Shown here: piece after piece, positions 25,103 to 33,591 of the stretch
Numbering within the stretch: position 1 is the first letter of the stretch
Layout of the letters: every line of letters starts with the position of its first letter
Source: Hymenobacter jejuensis
GTDB lineage: Bacteria > Bacteroidota > Bacteroidia > Cytophagales > Hymenobacteraceae
Assembly (NCBI RefSeq): GCF_006337165.1
Contig: NZ_CP040896.1
Location: 4,836,001-4,900,000 of the forward strand
DNA length: 64,000 nt
Direction: 5' to 3'
Position numbers and translations under genes: made by a program
Notes under the pieces: model-generated
The model's input: the letters and a program-made list of their open reading frames with translations, nothing else
Database searches by the model: none
Told to the model about the DNA's origin: nothing

Positions 25103-25756
25103 TTACTCGGAAGCGGGCGGAGGCAACAGCACGCCATCGACGATGTGCGTGACTCCGTTGCTTGATATTACATCCGGCGTCGTGACGGTCACCGGCGCAT
25201 CTTTACCGTTGCTAATCATGACTTTACCGTCTTTCACCGAAACTTTGATTTTCTCTCCGTTGACGGTAGTAAGTTGCTGCCCGTCGCGCAAGTCAGCGGC
25301 GAGCAGGCGGCCGGCAATTACGTGGTAAGTCAGCACGCCTTTGAGCTTGTCCTTGCTTTCGGGCTTCAGCAGGCCGGCCATTGCGCCTTTGGGCAGCTTA
25401 TCGAAGGCGGCGTTGGTGGGTGCAAACACCGTAAAAGGACCCGCGCCGCTGAGTGTGCCATCGAGGCCAGCAGCCTGCACGGCCTTCACCAGCGTGCTCA
25501 CGCTAGAGGCCTGCACCGCATTCTGGATGATGGTTTTGTCGGGCGTCATGGCCACTCCATCCACCATCACGCCGTCGGATTTGCCCATGCGGGCCGAGTC
25601 GGTGGGCATGGCTGCTGAGTCGGCTACGGCTTGGTCGGCGGCCGTTGTAGCCGCCGATTTTTCGGTGCTGGTGTTGTCGCCGCAGCTGGCCAGGCCAAGT
25701 GCAAAGAGGCCAGCAGTCAGCAAGGAGAAGGAAGTACTTTTGAACACGTTGGTCAT
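25103..25756 (-). CDS. Fasciclin-domain lipoprotein
   Basis: From the ATG at 25756 this is a 217-aa protein with a lipoprotein signal (LGLASC, Cys25). A short Ala/Thr/Asp-rich linker is followed by one FAS1 domain (about 75-215) with the typical FTVFAPTNAAFDKLP, LKGVLTYHVIAGRLLAADL and NGVTHIVDGVLLPP motifs. FAS1 domains mediate cell-surface adhesion; it is probably anchored at the outer membrane. The upstream in-frame start at 25816 was rejected because it would bury the lipoprotein signal. Confidence 0.9.
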   Translation of the reverse strand: MTNVFKSTSFSLLTAGLFALGLASCGDNTSTEKSAATTAADQAVADSAAMPTDSARMGKSDGVMVDGVAMTPDKTIIQNAVQASSVSTLVKAVQAAGLDGTLSGAGPFTVFAPTNAAFDKLPKGAMAGLLKPESKDKLKGVLTYHVIAGRLLAADLRDGQQLTTVNGEKIKVSVKDGKVMISNGKDAPVTVTTPDVISSNGVTHIVDGVLLPPPASE

Positions 25757-25866
25757 AGAAAAAGAAAAAAGTTGGGTTAGGAACGCAAATATTAAAAGCG
25801 AACCCGAAAACAGCACGCAGATGCCGGCTGTTTAATGACCTACGAAACCCAGTAACGCTTCGGATG

Positions 25867-25895
25867 TTTGCTCCGCGCCGAAATGGCTACCTTTG
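25867..25895 (+). promoter_or_regulatory. Two-part promoter (TTTG / TACCTTTG)
   Basis: The -33 TTTG (25867-25870) and -7 TACCTTTG (25888-25895) are separated by 17 bp. The box overlaps the beginning of the longer open frame at 25868, so the cyclophilin start at 25958 is preferred. Confidence 0.65.
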
Positions 25896-25957
25896 CCGCA
25901 TCCGAAGCCGCTTTCCAGCTTCGGGATAACTTTCCCGATTTATCAATTCCTACCCGC

Positions 25958-26416
25958 ATGAAAACTGCCGAAATCCACACCAGCAAGGGTGTAATGAAAG
26001 TGGAGTTTTTTGAAAAAGACGCTCCCAACACGGTCAAAAACTTCACCGACCTCGCCAAAAAAGGCTTCTACGACGGCCTTAAGTTTCACCGCGTGATCCC
26101 GAATTTCGTGATTCAAGGCGGTTGCCCCAACTCCCGCGACGGCGCGAAGGGCGTGCCCGGCACCGGCGGCCCTGGCTACAAAATTGACTGCGAACTCACC
26201 GGCGACAACCAGTACCACGAGCGCGGCGTCCTGTCGATGGCGCACGCCGGCCGCAACACGGGTGGTTCGCAGTTCTTCATTGTGCACGATCGTCAGAACA
26301 CGGCCCATCTCGACCGCAACCATACCGTATTCGGGAAAGTAGTGGAAGGCTTGGACGTAATCGACCAGATCAAAGCCAACGACGAGATCCAGAAAATTAC
26401 GGTCACCGAATCGTAA
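25958..26416 (+). CDS. Peptidyl-prolyl cis-trans isomerase (cyclophilin)
   Basis: This 152-aa cyclophilin begins MKTAEIHTSKGVMKVEFF. It has the catalytic Arg and substrate pocket FHRVIPNFVIQGGCP and the motif MAHAGRNTGGSQFFIVH. No signal peptide is present, so it is cytosolic; it catalyses proline isomerisation in protein folding. The ATG at 25958 is chosen because a promoter covers the upstream extension. A strong terminator follows 40 bp after the stop. Confidence 0.94.
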   Translation: MKTAEIHTSKGVMKVEFFEKDAPNTVKNFTDLAKKGFYDGLKFHRVIPNFVIQGGCPNSRDGAKGVPGTGGPGYKIDCELTGDNQYHERGVLSMAHAGRNTGGSQFFIVHDRQNTAHLDRNHTVFGKVVEGLDVIDQIKANDEIQKITVTES

Positions 26417-26455
26417 GATTGACGATTGACTTGCAGGCATCGATTGCTTGCGCAT

Positions 26456-26491
26456 AAAAAGAGGGCTGGCGATTTCGCTGGCCCTCTTTTT
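26456..26491 (+). terminator. Rho-independent terminator after the cyclophilin gene
   Basis: AAAAAGAGGGC pairs perfectly with GCCCTCTTTTT around an inner GGCG/CGCT pair, followed by T residues. Confidence 0.9.
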
Positions 26492-26492
26492 T

Positions 26493-26500
26493 TACATTTG
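26493..26500 (+). promoter_or_regulatory. -7 promoter box (TACATTTG)
   Basis: A perfect TAnnTTTG lies immediately behind the terminator and 33 bp before the ATG of the TPR protein. Confidence 0.5.
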
Positions 26501-26533
26501 GCGGTACTCTTCTCCCCCACACCCCAACTGCGT

Positions 26534-27295
26534 ATGCTCAAACTCTACACTTTTTTACTGCTTGTGGCGCTGGTCCTCTGTTCGACAGCTAGCCAGGCAC
26601 AAGCTCCGGGTTCAATGGAATCTGAGTTGCGCTATGGCAACGAGTACCTGGCCAATAAAAACTACACGTATGCTTCGTGGCGCTACGAAACTGTAGTGCT
26701 GCAATGGCCGGCAGTCGCGGAGGGGCATCTTCGCTTGGGCCAATGCTACGTGCAACTAGGCAAAGCAGAGAAAGCGCGTACGGAATTGGCAAAAGCCGTG
26801 GAGCTAAACCCCGCTTACCGCGACGAAGCCAACGGCTACCTCGCGCAATTGGATGCGGCCGTTGCAGCTTCGGCACCCGCTGCGCCGGCAAGCCCCGGTG
26901 CAGTAAACCCAGCTCCTGCGGCGGCCCCTGCACCAGCCGTACGCGCATCGCCCGCAACACCGGCCCCCACGGGCCGCACGGTTGGTGGGCCGCTTTTATT
27001 GGGCGTCTATGCCTGCGACGCGGGCCATTGGGACGTAAGCGAGCGCCGCATGAAATCCGATCCTAAAGGTGCGCTCACGCTCGGCGCCAACGGCCAATAC
27101 CAATACATGGGGCAAGCCGGAAAATACAGCTACAACGCAGCTACCGGCGGACTGACTTTCCTGAGTGGCTATTTCACGAAAGGAAGCCCAACCACCGCTA
27201 AGTTCAGCCCCGGTGAGCGAGTGGCCCAGGTCGATATCACATTCCAGACAAGCAATGGCAAGCTGGAATGGTCGTGCGGCTGTAATCATAAGTAA
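26534..27295 (+). CDS. Secreted TPR-containing protein of unknown function
   Basis: This 253-aa protein has a signal peptide ending near ASQAQA (residue 21). Two TPR-like helical repeats follow (about 28-100, with EGHLRLGQCYVQLGKAEKA), then a long Ala/Pro linker (about 110-150). A small beta-rich C-terminal domain (about 155-253) begins GVYACDAGHWDVSER and ends with the cysteine pair SCGCNHK. I do not recognise the C-terminal domain. It is probably periplasmic or surface exposed. The stop codon lies in the left arm of an AT-rich palindrome. Confidence 0.72.
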   Translation: MLKLYTFLLLVALVLCSTASQAQAPGSMESELRYGNEYLANKNYTYASWRYETVVLQWPAVAEGHLRLGQCYVQLGKAEKARTELAKAVELNPAYRDEANGYLAQLDAAVAASAPAAPASPGAVNPAPAAAPAPAVRASPATPAPTGRTVGGPLLLGVYACDAGHWDVSERRMKSDPKGALTLGANGQYQYMGQAGKYSYNAATGGLTFLSGYFTKGSPTTAKFSPGERVAQVDITFQTSNGKLEWSCGCNHK

Positions 27296-27313
27296 TTTAT
27301 TATCAGATATTTA
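27289..27313. repeat. Diverged AT-rich palindrome across a stop codon, core TTTATTATCAG
   Basis: The arms TAAGTAATTTA and TCAGATATTTA are 7 of 11 complementary around the centre TTA. The TAA stop of the TPR gene is inside the left arm, in the same register as at 25015 and 39194. A perfect 26-bp terminator lies 53 bp further on. Confidence 0.55.
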
Positions 27314-27366
27314 CGTATATATCTCAGACTAAGCTGTAAACACTCCAGCGAGTAGCTCGCAAAACC

Positions 27367-27420
27367 GCTCATAAAAAAAGCCGCCATCTCAGAACTGAGA
27401 TGGCGGCTTTTTTTATGAGC
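27367..27420. terminator. Bidirectional rho-independent terminator
   Basis: A perfect 26-bp stem with a 2-nt loop contains seven A and seven T in the arms. It is shared by the TPR gene and the AAA+ gene. Confidence 0.95.
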
Positions 27421-27432
27421 TAAATCAAAGAA

Positions 27433-28959
27433 CTACCGGCGACGGCGGGGTTTCTCGTCCTCGTCGTCGTCATCGTCGCCGCCGAAGCTGGGCATGGTGA
27501 ACATCGACGAGAGCAGGTCCTTGAACTGCGCCCCGGCCGTTACGCGGTTGCGCGAAATCAGGCTGTGCTCGGCCAAGCCGTGCAGGCAGAATTCCATCAG
27601 GAAATACGTCGTTTCCTTGTCCTCATTCGGGTGCAGGAACGTCACGATGTTGCGCAGGCCCGGTACTTGGTCGAGCGCTTTTTGGTAGTCTTTATCCGAC
27701 GAATCGTTGAGCACGTCGACGGTGTTGCCAGCCCCAAACCAATCCTGCACTTCCTTGTAAGGGTTGGGTTTGGTCTTCACCTTTTTCTGCTTGTCGGGGT
27801 CGGGGAAGTAGTTGAGAAACAGCGTACGGATGGCTTTGCCCATCAGCTTCTCGGCCACGATGCCAGCTCCCTCCTGCTCGCCTTCGTACACCAATTCTAC
27901 CTTGCCGGTGAGCGCAGGCACGGCGGCAATGAAGTCGGCGATGCGCACGTAGGTTTTCTTCTCGCCGTTGATGAGCGCCCGGCGCTCAGCGGCACTGATC
28001 AGGCTTTCGTAGGCCGAAATGGTCAGACGCGCCGACACGCCGCTTTTGGCATCGACAAACTCGCTGCCGCGAGCCTCCACGGCTACCTGCTCCACGAGGT
28101 CATGGATGATTTCGTTGCTGGTCACCATGCCCTTCTGCTCTTCTTTGATGCGAGCTTCCTGCTTGGTGATGCGCTTACCGATCTCGATGGATTTGGGGTA
28201 GTGCGTAATGATCTGAGAATCAATACGATCCTTGAGCGGCGTTACAATCGAGCCACGGTTGGTGTAGTCTTCGGGGTTGGCCGTGAACACAAACTGAATG
28301 TCCAGCGGCAAGCGCACTTTAAAACCGCGAATCTGGATGTCGCCTTCCTGCAAAATATTGAACAGCGACACCTGGATGCGAGCCTGCAAGTCGGGCAATT
28401 CATTGATCACAAAAATGCCTCGGTGCGAGCGCGGAATCAGGCCGAAGTGAATCACGCGCTCATCGGAATACGGCAGTTTGAGCGTCGCCGCTTTGATAGG
28501 GTCAGCATCCCCAATCAAGTCAGCTACCGATACGTCGGGCGTTGCCAGTTTTTCGGTGTAGCGATCCGAGCGGTGCATCCACGACACGGGCGTGTCGTCG
28601 CCTTTTTCGGCAATGAGGTTTTTGGCGTAGATCGAGAGCGGCTGCAACGGATCGTCGTTCAGCTCCGAGCCTTCTACCACCGGAATGTACTCGTCGAGTA
28701 AGTCCACCATGAGGCGGGCAATGCGCGTTTTGGCCTGCCCGCGCAGCCCCAGCAGGTTGATGTGGTGCATGCTCAGGATGGCACGCTGCAAATCCGGTAT
28801 TACGGTTTCTTCATAGCCATAAATGCCCGGAAATACTTCCTCCTTGTTGCGGAGTTTGGCGATAAGATTGTCGCGCAGTTCCTGCTTGACGGAACGCGGC
28901 TGATACCCACTGGCGCGGAGTTGGCCAAGGGTGCGGATATGGTCGTGGGTCATGTGCAA
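27433..28959 (-). CDS. AAA+ ATPase, MoxR/magnesium-chelatase ChlI-like
   Basis: This 508-aa protein has an AAA+ core. Walker A is GLRGQAKT at 71-78, with Ala where most P-loops have Gly before Lys. FVINELPDLQARIQVSLFNI is the ChlI-like Walker B region, followed by sensor FVFTANPEDYTNRG and a lid domain. A very acidic stretch (GGDDDDDEDE) and four Arg end the protein. Such MoxR/ChlI ATPases usually work with a VWA protein to remodel or metallate a target. The matching VWA gene lies 1.2 kb upstream on the same strand, with a cytochrome gene between them. The start may also be ATG 28953. Confidence 0.85.
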   Translation of the reverse strand: MHMTHDHIRTLGQLRASGYQPRSVKQELRDNLIAKLRNKEEVFPGIYGYEETVIPDLQRAILSMHHINLLGLRGQAKTRIARLMVDLLDEYIPVVEGSELNDDPLQPLSIYAKNLIAEKGDDTPVSWMHRSDRYTEKLATPDVSVADLIGDADPIKAATLKLPYSDERVIHFGLIPRSHRGIFVINELPDLQARIQVSLFNILQEGDIQIRGFKVRLPLDIQFVFTANPEDYTNRGSIVTPLKDRIDSQIITHYPKSIEIGKRITKQEARIKEEQKGMVTSNEIIHDLVEQVAVEARGSEFVDAKSGVSARLTISAYESLISAAERRALINGEKKTYVRIADFIAAVPALTGKVELVYEGEQEGAGIVAEKLMGKAIRTLFLNYFPDPDKQKKVKTKPNPYKEVQDWFGAGNTVDVLNDSSDKDYQKALDQVPGLRNIVTFLHPNEDKETTYFLMEFCLHGLAEHSLISRNRVTAGAQFKDLLSSMFTMPSFGGDDDDDEDEKPRRRR

Positions 28960-29122
28960 ATGAGAGTGGAGAATTGGTCCCCATGGTTTAACCGCCGAGC
29001 CCCACCTGAGGTTCAGGCCAAAAGGATTATTACGGTTATTTAATCAAAACGCAAGCAAAAGCGCTCACATCATTATGTGACAGATATAGAGAATTTTTGA
29101 TATTATAATTGTAAAAATATCC

Positions 29123-29133
29123 TTGATAGTCAG
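29123..29133. repeat. Palindrome-family core TTGATAGTCAG
   Basis: One mismatch from the TTGAYWRTCAA consensus, 28 bp before the cytochrome ATG. An 8-bp inverted repeat AAAGCGCT/AGCGCTTT (29058-29065 and 29132-29139) encloses the AT-rich stretch. Confidence 0.5.
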
Positions 29134-29160
29134 CGCTTTACCTAAACAAAACAATACATT

Positions 29161-30129
29161 ATGAAAAAAGCCCTACGAATACTTCTCGCCATAATCGTTG
29201 TTGTACTTGTAGTAGCGGCCGGAGCGGCCGCGTTTGTGAGCGTGCGCGGTATCCCGACGTATGAGGTGCCTAAAGTGGCCATCCGCAACGTAGTACCCAC
29301 GCCGGCCTTGCTCGCCAACGGCGAAAAAATCGCTATGTCGATGTGCGCTGACTGCCATCTTGATCGGAAAGCCAATTCCTTTTCCGGCCGCTATATCAGC
29401 GACTTGCCGCCCGAATTTGGCAAGCTGTATTCGGCTAATATCACCCAAGACCCCGAGCACGGCATCGGCAAGTGGACGGACGCCGAGCTGATCACGCTGT
29501 TTCGGACCGGCATCGGGCGCGACGGCCGTTTCCGCATCGTAATGCCCCAGTTCGTGCACATGTCCGACGACGACATCAACAGTTTGGTGGTCTTTCTGCG
29601 CTCCAACCACGAATGGGTACAGCCCAAAGCCGTGGCTTCGCATGCCCAAGAGCCGTCGTTTCTGGGCAAAGTCCTCGTGAATACGGTAATGAAACCGACG
29701 CCCATGCCAGCGCACGCCATCGTCCAGCCCAACCCCGACGACAAAGTTGCTTTTGGTCATTACTTAGTAACGGGGCGCTATCTGTGCTACGATTGCCACT
29801 CCAAGGACTTTCAGACCAACAATATTCTAGAGCCCGAAAAGTCGGAAGGCTTTATGGCCGGCGGCAACAAGTTTATCACGCCCAATGGCGAGACCATCTT
29901 CTCGCGCAACCTCACTGCCGACCCCGAAACCGGCATTGGTGATTGGTCGGAAGAACAGTTTGTGAAGGCCGTGAAGTTTGGGCAGTCGCCGCACGGCCCG
30001 TTGCGCCTGCCCATGCCCAAGTTTTCGGTGCTGAGCGACGAAGAAGTAAAGGCGATGTTCGCCTACCTCCAAACCATCCCCAAACTACGCAACGCCACCG
30101 CTGAAGATGGCGCTATAGCTGCAAAGTAA
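29161..30129 (+). CDS. Diheme c-type cytochrome, membrane-anchored
   Basis: This 322-aa protein has an uncleaved N-terminal helix (about 5-28). Two cytochrome c domains follow, each with a CxxCH haem site: MCADCHLD (about residue 62) and CYDCHSKD (about 210). Met ligands are likely in the segments IVMPQFVHM and LPMPKFSVL. The sequence resembles diheme electron carriers that pass electrons to oxidases or take them from periplasmic dehydrogenases. It is transcribed against its two neighbours (AAA+ and VWA genes), so any link to them is uncertain. Confidence 0.88.
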   Translation: MKKALRILLAIIVVVLVVAAGAAAFVSVRGIPTYEVPKVAIRNVVPTPALLANGEKIAMSMCADCHLDRKANSFSGRYISDLPPEFGKLYSANITQDPEHGIGKWTDAELITLFRTGIGRDGRFRIVMPQFVHMSDDDINSLVVFLRSNHEWVQPKAVASHAQEPSFLGKVLVNTVMKPTPMPAHAIVQPNPDDKVAFGHYLVTGRYLCYDCHSKDFQTNNILEPEKSEGFMAGGNKFITPNGETIFSRNLTADPETGIGDWSEEQFVKAVKFGQSPHGPLRLPMPKFSVLSDEEVKAMFAYLQTIPKLRNATAEDGAIAAK

Positions 30130-30150
30130 CAGCGGCTTGCTGCTGGGGCT

Positions 30151-30192
30151 AAAACAAAAAGGGGAGCCAAATTCGGCTTCCCTTTTTGTTTT
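30151..30192. terminator. Bidirectional terminator hairpin
   Basis: The 18-nt arms (AAAACAAAAAGGGGAGCC and partner) pair with one mismatch around a 6-nt loop, with A/T runs at both ends. It lies between the convergent cytochrome and VWA genes. Confidence 0.85.
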
Positions 30193-30205
30193 ATAAAATT
30201 CTGAT

Positions 30206-31309
30206 TTATAATGTTTTACGCCGGTTCTTTTTATAGTCTTCAAACACCAAGTGTCCCAAGCCTTTCAAGCCGCTGTAATAGGCTTTGCCTTGGTTGATTT
30301 CGGTAAATTCCTCCACGAACTGCTGCAAATACGGATCGGAAGCGATCATGAAGGTGGTGATCGGGATTTTGAGGCGGCGAGCGGCGGCGGCTAGGTTCAG
30401 CGTTTTGTTGACCACTTTGCGATCCAGGCCAAAGCTGTTTTTGTAGTAGCTATTGCCTTCTTTCAAGCAAGTTGGCTTGCCATCAGTGATCATGAAGATC
30501 TGCTTGTTGGCGGTTTTGCGCTTGCGTAGCAAGTCCATTGCCAGCTCCAGCCCGGCCACCGTGTTGGTGTGGTACGGCCCAACTTCGAGGTAGGGCAAAT
30601 CCTTCACCTTGATCTCCCAAGCGTCGTTGCCGAACACGATTACGTCGAGGAAATCTTTGGGGTACTTCTGCTTCACCAGCTCGGCTAGGGCCATGGCCAC
30701 CTTCTTGGCCGGGGTGATGCGGTCTTCGCCGTACAGGATCATCGAGTGCGAAATGTCTATCATCAACACCGTGCTAGTCTGCGACTTATGCTCGTTTTCT
30801 CGCACTTCCAGGTCGCCTTCAGCCAGCATAAACTCTTCCTGCAAGCCGTGGTTGAGCTGGGCATTGCGAATGGATTCGGTCATCGAAATCTGATCCAGCG
30901 AGTCGCCGAAGCGGAATTCGCGCATGTCGGTGCTTTGCTCGTCGCCCTGGCCGGTGTGCGGCGTGTGGTGGTTGCCGGTGTTGCTCTTTTTCAGGCGGCC
31001 AAAGATCTCTTCCAGCGCGCTTTTGCGAATGTTTTGCTCGCTTTTGGGCGTAATCTTAAACGCACCGGCTTTCTGCGGATCGTCGTCGATGTAGCCCTTC
31101 TTTTTAAGGTCTTCGATGAAGTCGCCGATGCCGTATTGGTCGTCGGTGAGGCCGTATTGCTTGTCCAGCTCCGACAGCCACGACAGCGCCTCCCCCACGT
31201 CGCCGGACGTGATGGTGACCAATTGCATAAATATCTTGAAAAGCGAGTCGAAGCCCTTTTCGGGCGACTCGTCAGGAACGTAGTCTCGGAAACGGAAGCC
31301 AGCAGCCAT
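30206..31309 (-). CDS. VWA-domain protein, probable partner of the AAA+ ATPase
   Basis: This 367-aa protein has a helical N-terminal half (about 1-175) with a His/Gly-rich linker (NTGNHHTPHTG). A von Willebrand A domain follows with the metal site D185-x-S187-x-S189 (MIDISHSM), a Thr in YHTNTVAGLELA and TDGKPT. It resembles the CoxE/BchD-like VWA proteins that pair with MoxR/ChlI ATPases. No signal peptide, so it is cytosolic. It is on the same strand as the AAA+ gene but separated from it by an opposing cytochrome gene, so the two must be transcribed separately or across an antisense gene. Confidence 0.85.
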   Translation of the reverse strand: MAAGFRFRDYVPDESPEKGFDSLFKIFMQLVTITSGDVGEALSWLSELDKQYGLTDDQYGIGDFIEDLKKKGYIDDDPQKAGAFKITPKSEQNIRKSALEEIFGRLKKSNTGNHHTPHTGQGDEQSTDMREFRFGDSLDQISMTESIRNAQLNHGLQEEFMLAEGDLEVRENEHKSQTSTVLMIDISHSMILYGEDRITPAKKVAMALAELVKQKYPKDFLDVIVFGNDAWEIKVKDLPYLEVGPYHTNTVAGLELAMDLLRKRKTANKQIFMITDGKPTCLKEGNSYYKNSFGLDRKVVNKTLNLAAAARRLKIPITTFMIASDPYLQQFVEEFTEINQGKAYYSGLKGLGHLVFEDYKKNRRKTL

Positions 31310-31455
31310 AAGTCAGGTAATTGAGCTAAAAGAACAACGCGCCCGGTCGCAATGTTCAGTGCGGCGGCAGTTGGTTTGTAAGGTAACTGAGCGTCAGTGA
31401 AAACAAAGCACCGCCGTTGCGGCTTTTGCTGCTAAACCCTCCTTCCTCTATTGCC

Positions 31456-31737
31456 ATGAAAGCTATCTGGAACAACACCATTTTGGCCGAAAGCGACGAT
31501 ACCGTCGTGGTCGAAAACAACCACTACTTCCCCGCTGATTCTATCAAAAAAGAGTATTTTGAGGACAGCATTGCCCACACCACCTGTCCCTGGAAAGGCC
31601 GGGCCAGCTACTATTCCGTGCGCGTCAACGGGGAGCTGAACAAAGATGCTGCGTGGTATTACCCCGAGCCTAAAGACGCCGCCAAGCAAATCAAAGACCG
31701 CGTAGCCTTCTGGAAAGGCGTACAAGTAACTAACTAA
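31456..31737 (+). CDS. DUF427 domain protein
   Basis: This 93-aa single-domain protein has the DUF427 pattern: AIWNNTILAESDDTVVVENN, YFPADSIKKEYFE, HTTCPWKGRASYYSV and AAWYYPEPK. The function of the family is unknown; the fold is a small beta barrel. The ATG at 31456 is chosen over an upstream in-frame start. The stop lies inside an AT-rich palindrome and is followed by a long terminator shared with the convergent ScyD-like gene. Confidence 0.9.
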   Translation: MKAIWNNTILAESDDTVVVENNHYFPADSIKKEYFEDSIAHTTCPWKGRASYYSVRVNGELNKDAAWYYPEPKDAAKQIKDRVAFWKGVQVTN

Positions 31738-31751
31738 TTATCAATTAGTTA
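31731..31751. repeat. AT-rich palindrome across the DUF427 stop, core CTAATTATCAA
   Basis: The arms TAACTAATT (31731-31739) and AATTAGTTA (31743-31751) are perfect with a 3-nt loop. The TAA stop (31735-31737) lies in the left arm. A separate terminator begins 25 bp later. Confidence 0.7.
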
Positions 31752-31775
31752 TCTAATCAAGTTTTTATAGCAAAT

Positions 31776-31830
31776 AAGCCCCCAGAAAAGGGCCATCCCG
31801 CAAAGTGGGGTGGCCCTTTTCTGGGGGCTT
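31776..31830. terminator. Bidirectional terminator hairpin
   Basis: A perfect 20-bp outer stem (31776-31795 with 31811-31830) has an inner CCC/GGG, with A-rich and T-rich stretches inside the arms. It lies between convergent genes. Confidence 0.85.
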
Positions 31831-31858
31831 GCGCGTAAAGCGTGCGCCCGCGGCTTGG

Positions 31859-33010
31859 TTAAGGGTGCATGCTGGTATAAGGGGAGCCGTTGTTGGTGCA
31901 GGCCCTTACATCAATCTGCAAAATCTGGCCACCGCCAACGGCTAAGGGGCCAAACCCGACGTTCGACACATACAGCTGACCATCAGGACCTAAGGTAATA
32001 CCGGTAGGCATGGAAAGGCCGGTGGCAATGGTTTCGCGGTTGCCGGAAGCGTTTAGGCGCACAATCTGGCCTTTGCCGGGCGCCGGGAACGGCGTGCCTA
32101 CTGCGGTTTCTAGCACATACAGGTCGCCTTCGCTGTCGAACACCACGCCCAGAATAGTGGAAAACCCAGTGGCCCACTTCTGAATGTCGCCGCTGGGCGA
32201 GATTTTGTAGATGCTGGAACCACCATCGACAATCGGGAATGGGTTGAGGTTGCCGACGTAAAAGTTGCCATCCCAGTACGTTACGGAGGTAGGTACGATG
32301 TGGCCCTGGCTGGCTGATATGTCAATGACGCGCGACACTTTCCCGTCGGGCGTGATCCTTACCAATTCGCCGTGGTTGGCCTCAATGGCGTAGAAATCGC
32401 CCCGCAGGTTGATCATGCTGTACCAGTCGCCGTCGGGCTCAAAGTCATCCTCTTCCGGGTTCTTGACCGGGTTGGCCATAGTGTACGCACTCAGGTCGGC
32501 CACCTGCGTCGAAGAGCCGTCGGCATTGATTTTCCGCAGACCGTTGGGCATGGAGGTAACGCCATGTGAGCATCCGGCCCCGGTAATCAGGGCATACAGG
32601 GTATTGCCAATAAAGGCAACGTCGCCTACTCCACTGATATCGCCGCCGACCAACTCAGTGTTTTGGGTAGAAGGCAGCTTATCGGTGATGGTCGTGCGCA
32701 CGCCCGACTTACTGATTTTGGAGATGCGCCCGCTCGTTTCGCTACCCTTGTACGGGCCAACCGGCGGTACAACTTGCGTACACTGGCCGACCGTGGAGTT
32801 GGTGCCGCCGGTGCCGCCTTCGGCCACGTAGAGATAGCCATCAGGGCCAAATTTCAGCCCGCGGGGGTTGTTGAGGCCCGTAGCAAATACCGTGACTTTG
32901 TTGTTGCCCGGACGGCAGGTGGGCTGTTCGAATTTATTGCAGGATGTAGACGTAAACAGCAGTATACCCGTGAGGAGGCCTCCCAACGGCAACGTAGGAT
33001 TCAGTTTCAT
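31859..33010 (-). CDS. ScyD/ScyE-family beta-propeller lipoprotein
   Basis: From the ATG at 33010 this is a 383-aa lipoprotein (lipobox STSC, Cys24). It has repeated propeller strands such as LNNPRGLKFGPDGYLYVAEGG, DVAFIGNTLYALITG and LGVVFDSEGDLYVLE. The pattern fits the ScyD/ScyE family, named from cyanobacterial scytonemin clusters but widespread and mostly uncharacterised. It probably faces the periplasm or the outside. The frame is open upstream to 33154, but the lipoprotein signal marks the start. Confidence 0.85.
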   Translation of the reverse strand: MKLNPTLPLGGLLTGILLFTSTSCNKFEQPTCRPGNNKVTVFATGLNNPRGLKFGPDGYLYVAEGGTGGTNSTVGQCTQVVPPVGPYKGSETSGRISKISKSGVRTTITDKLPSTQNTELVGGDISGVGDVAFIGNTLYALITGAGCSHGVTSMPNGLRKINADGSSTQVADLSAYTMANPVKNPEEDDFEPDGDWYSMINLRGDFYAIEANHGELVRITPDGKVSRVIDISASQGHIVPTSVTYWDGNFYVGNLNPFPIVDGGSSIYKISPSGDIQKWATGFSTILGVVFDSEGDLYVLETAVGTPFPAPGKGQIVRLNASGNRETIATGLSMPTGITLGPDGQLYVSNVGFGPLAVGGGQILQIDVRACTNNGSPYTSMHP

Positions 33011-33591
33011 AACGTGGGTTTCAGTGATCTGGTGTTGAAACAGGGATACGAGCGGCGTCAATAGTAAAAGCCTGGCACGCGGAAGCTGTCCTCCGGCAAC
33101 CCAGGAACCAAAAACAGTGAGCAGACTCAACTTGCCCCGCACGGCGTCGCACACTTACTGGCTATCGTCGGGGAAGCGCGGGGGGCCCGAGGTCGTGCGG
33201 CATGCATACCGGACCAGCCAATAAGCGCAAATACTAAAGGCGCATGCGCCTTACGCCATCTCCACCACGAAAAGACAGCAACGTATAATATTGTTAGTCA
33301 AGTAGTTGCATGCTTGACTATTGCATAACGTTAACCACGGAAATTCTTCACCATCCCTTAGTAGCAATGCATTGCTACCCGCTCGCACAGTCCAGCTGTG
33401 CGGGAAGCACGTTTCGACCCGCTTTTGATATAGAATAATTTACATATTAAAATTCATTATACCAATACATAATCATGTGATAAAGTTTGTTGCACTCCCT
33501 GCCGATTGCAGATATGAGTAGGTGCGCAAGTTTCGGGTGTCGTAAGGCGTTGCCGAGGGGTACATTTGGGAGTTCTTAAAGCCCAAGCACG
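33011..33591. other. Non-coding region with several palindromes
   Basis: No convincing gene lies in these 581 bases. They contain TTGTTAGTCAA (33291-33301), one mismatch from the palindrome-family core, inside a larger inverted pair TAGTCAAG/CTTGACTA (33295-33302, 33313-33320). A perfect 18-bp palindrome follows (33361-33378). Next is a CGCACAG/CTGTGCG hairpin (33384-33402), and a -7 box lies at the right end. Confidence 0.6.
33561..33568 (+). promoter_or_regulatory. -7 promoter box (TACATTTG)
   Basis: A perfect TAnnTTTG lies 23 bp before the ATG of the AraC-HTH/alkyltransferase gene. Confidence 0.55.

Noticed and set aside
26415..26435. Direct repeat GATTGAC GATTGAC after the cyclophilin gene as a CRISPR or palindrome copy
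   Set aside because: Only two 7-bp units, no spacers, and it does not match the TTGA-YWR-TCAA layout.
27565..28701. 378-codon open frame on the plus strand, opposite the AAA+ ATPase gene
   Set aside because: The minus strand encodes a clear AAA+ protein; the opposite frame has no recognisable motif and is open because of GC-rich codon bias.
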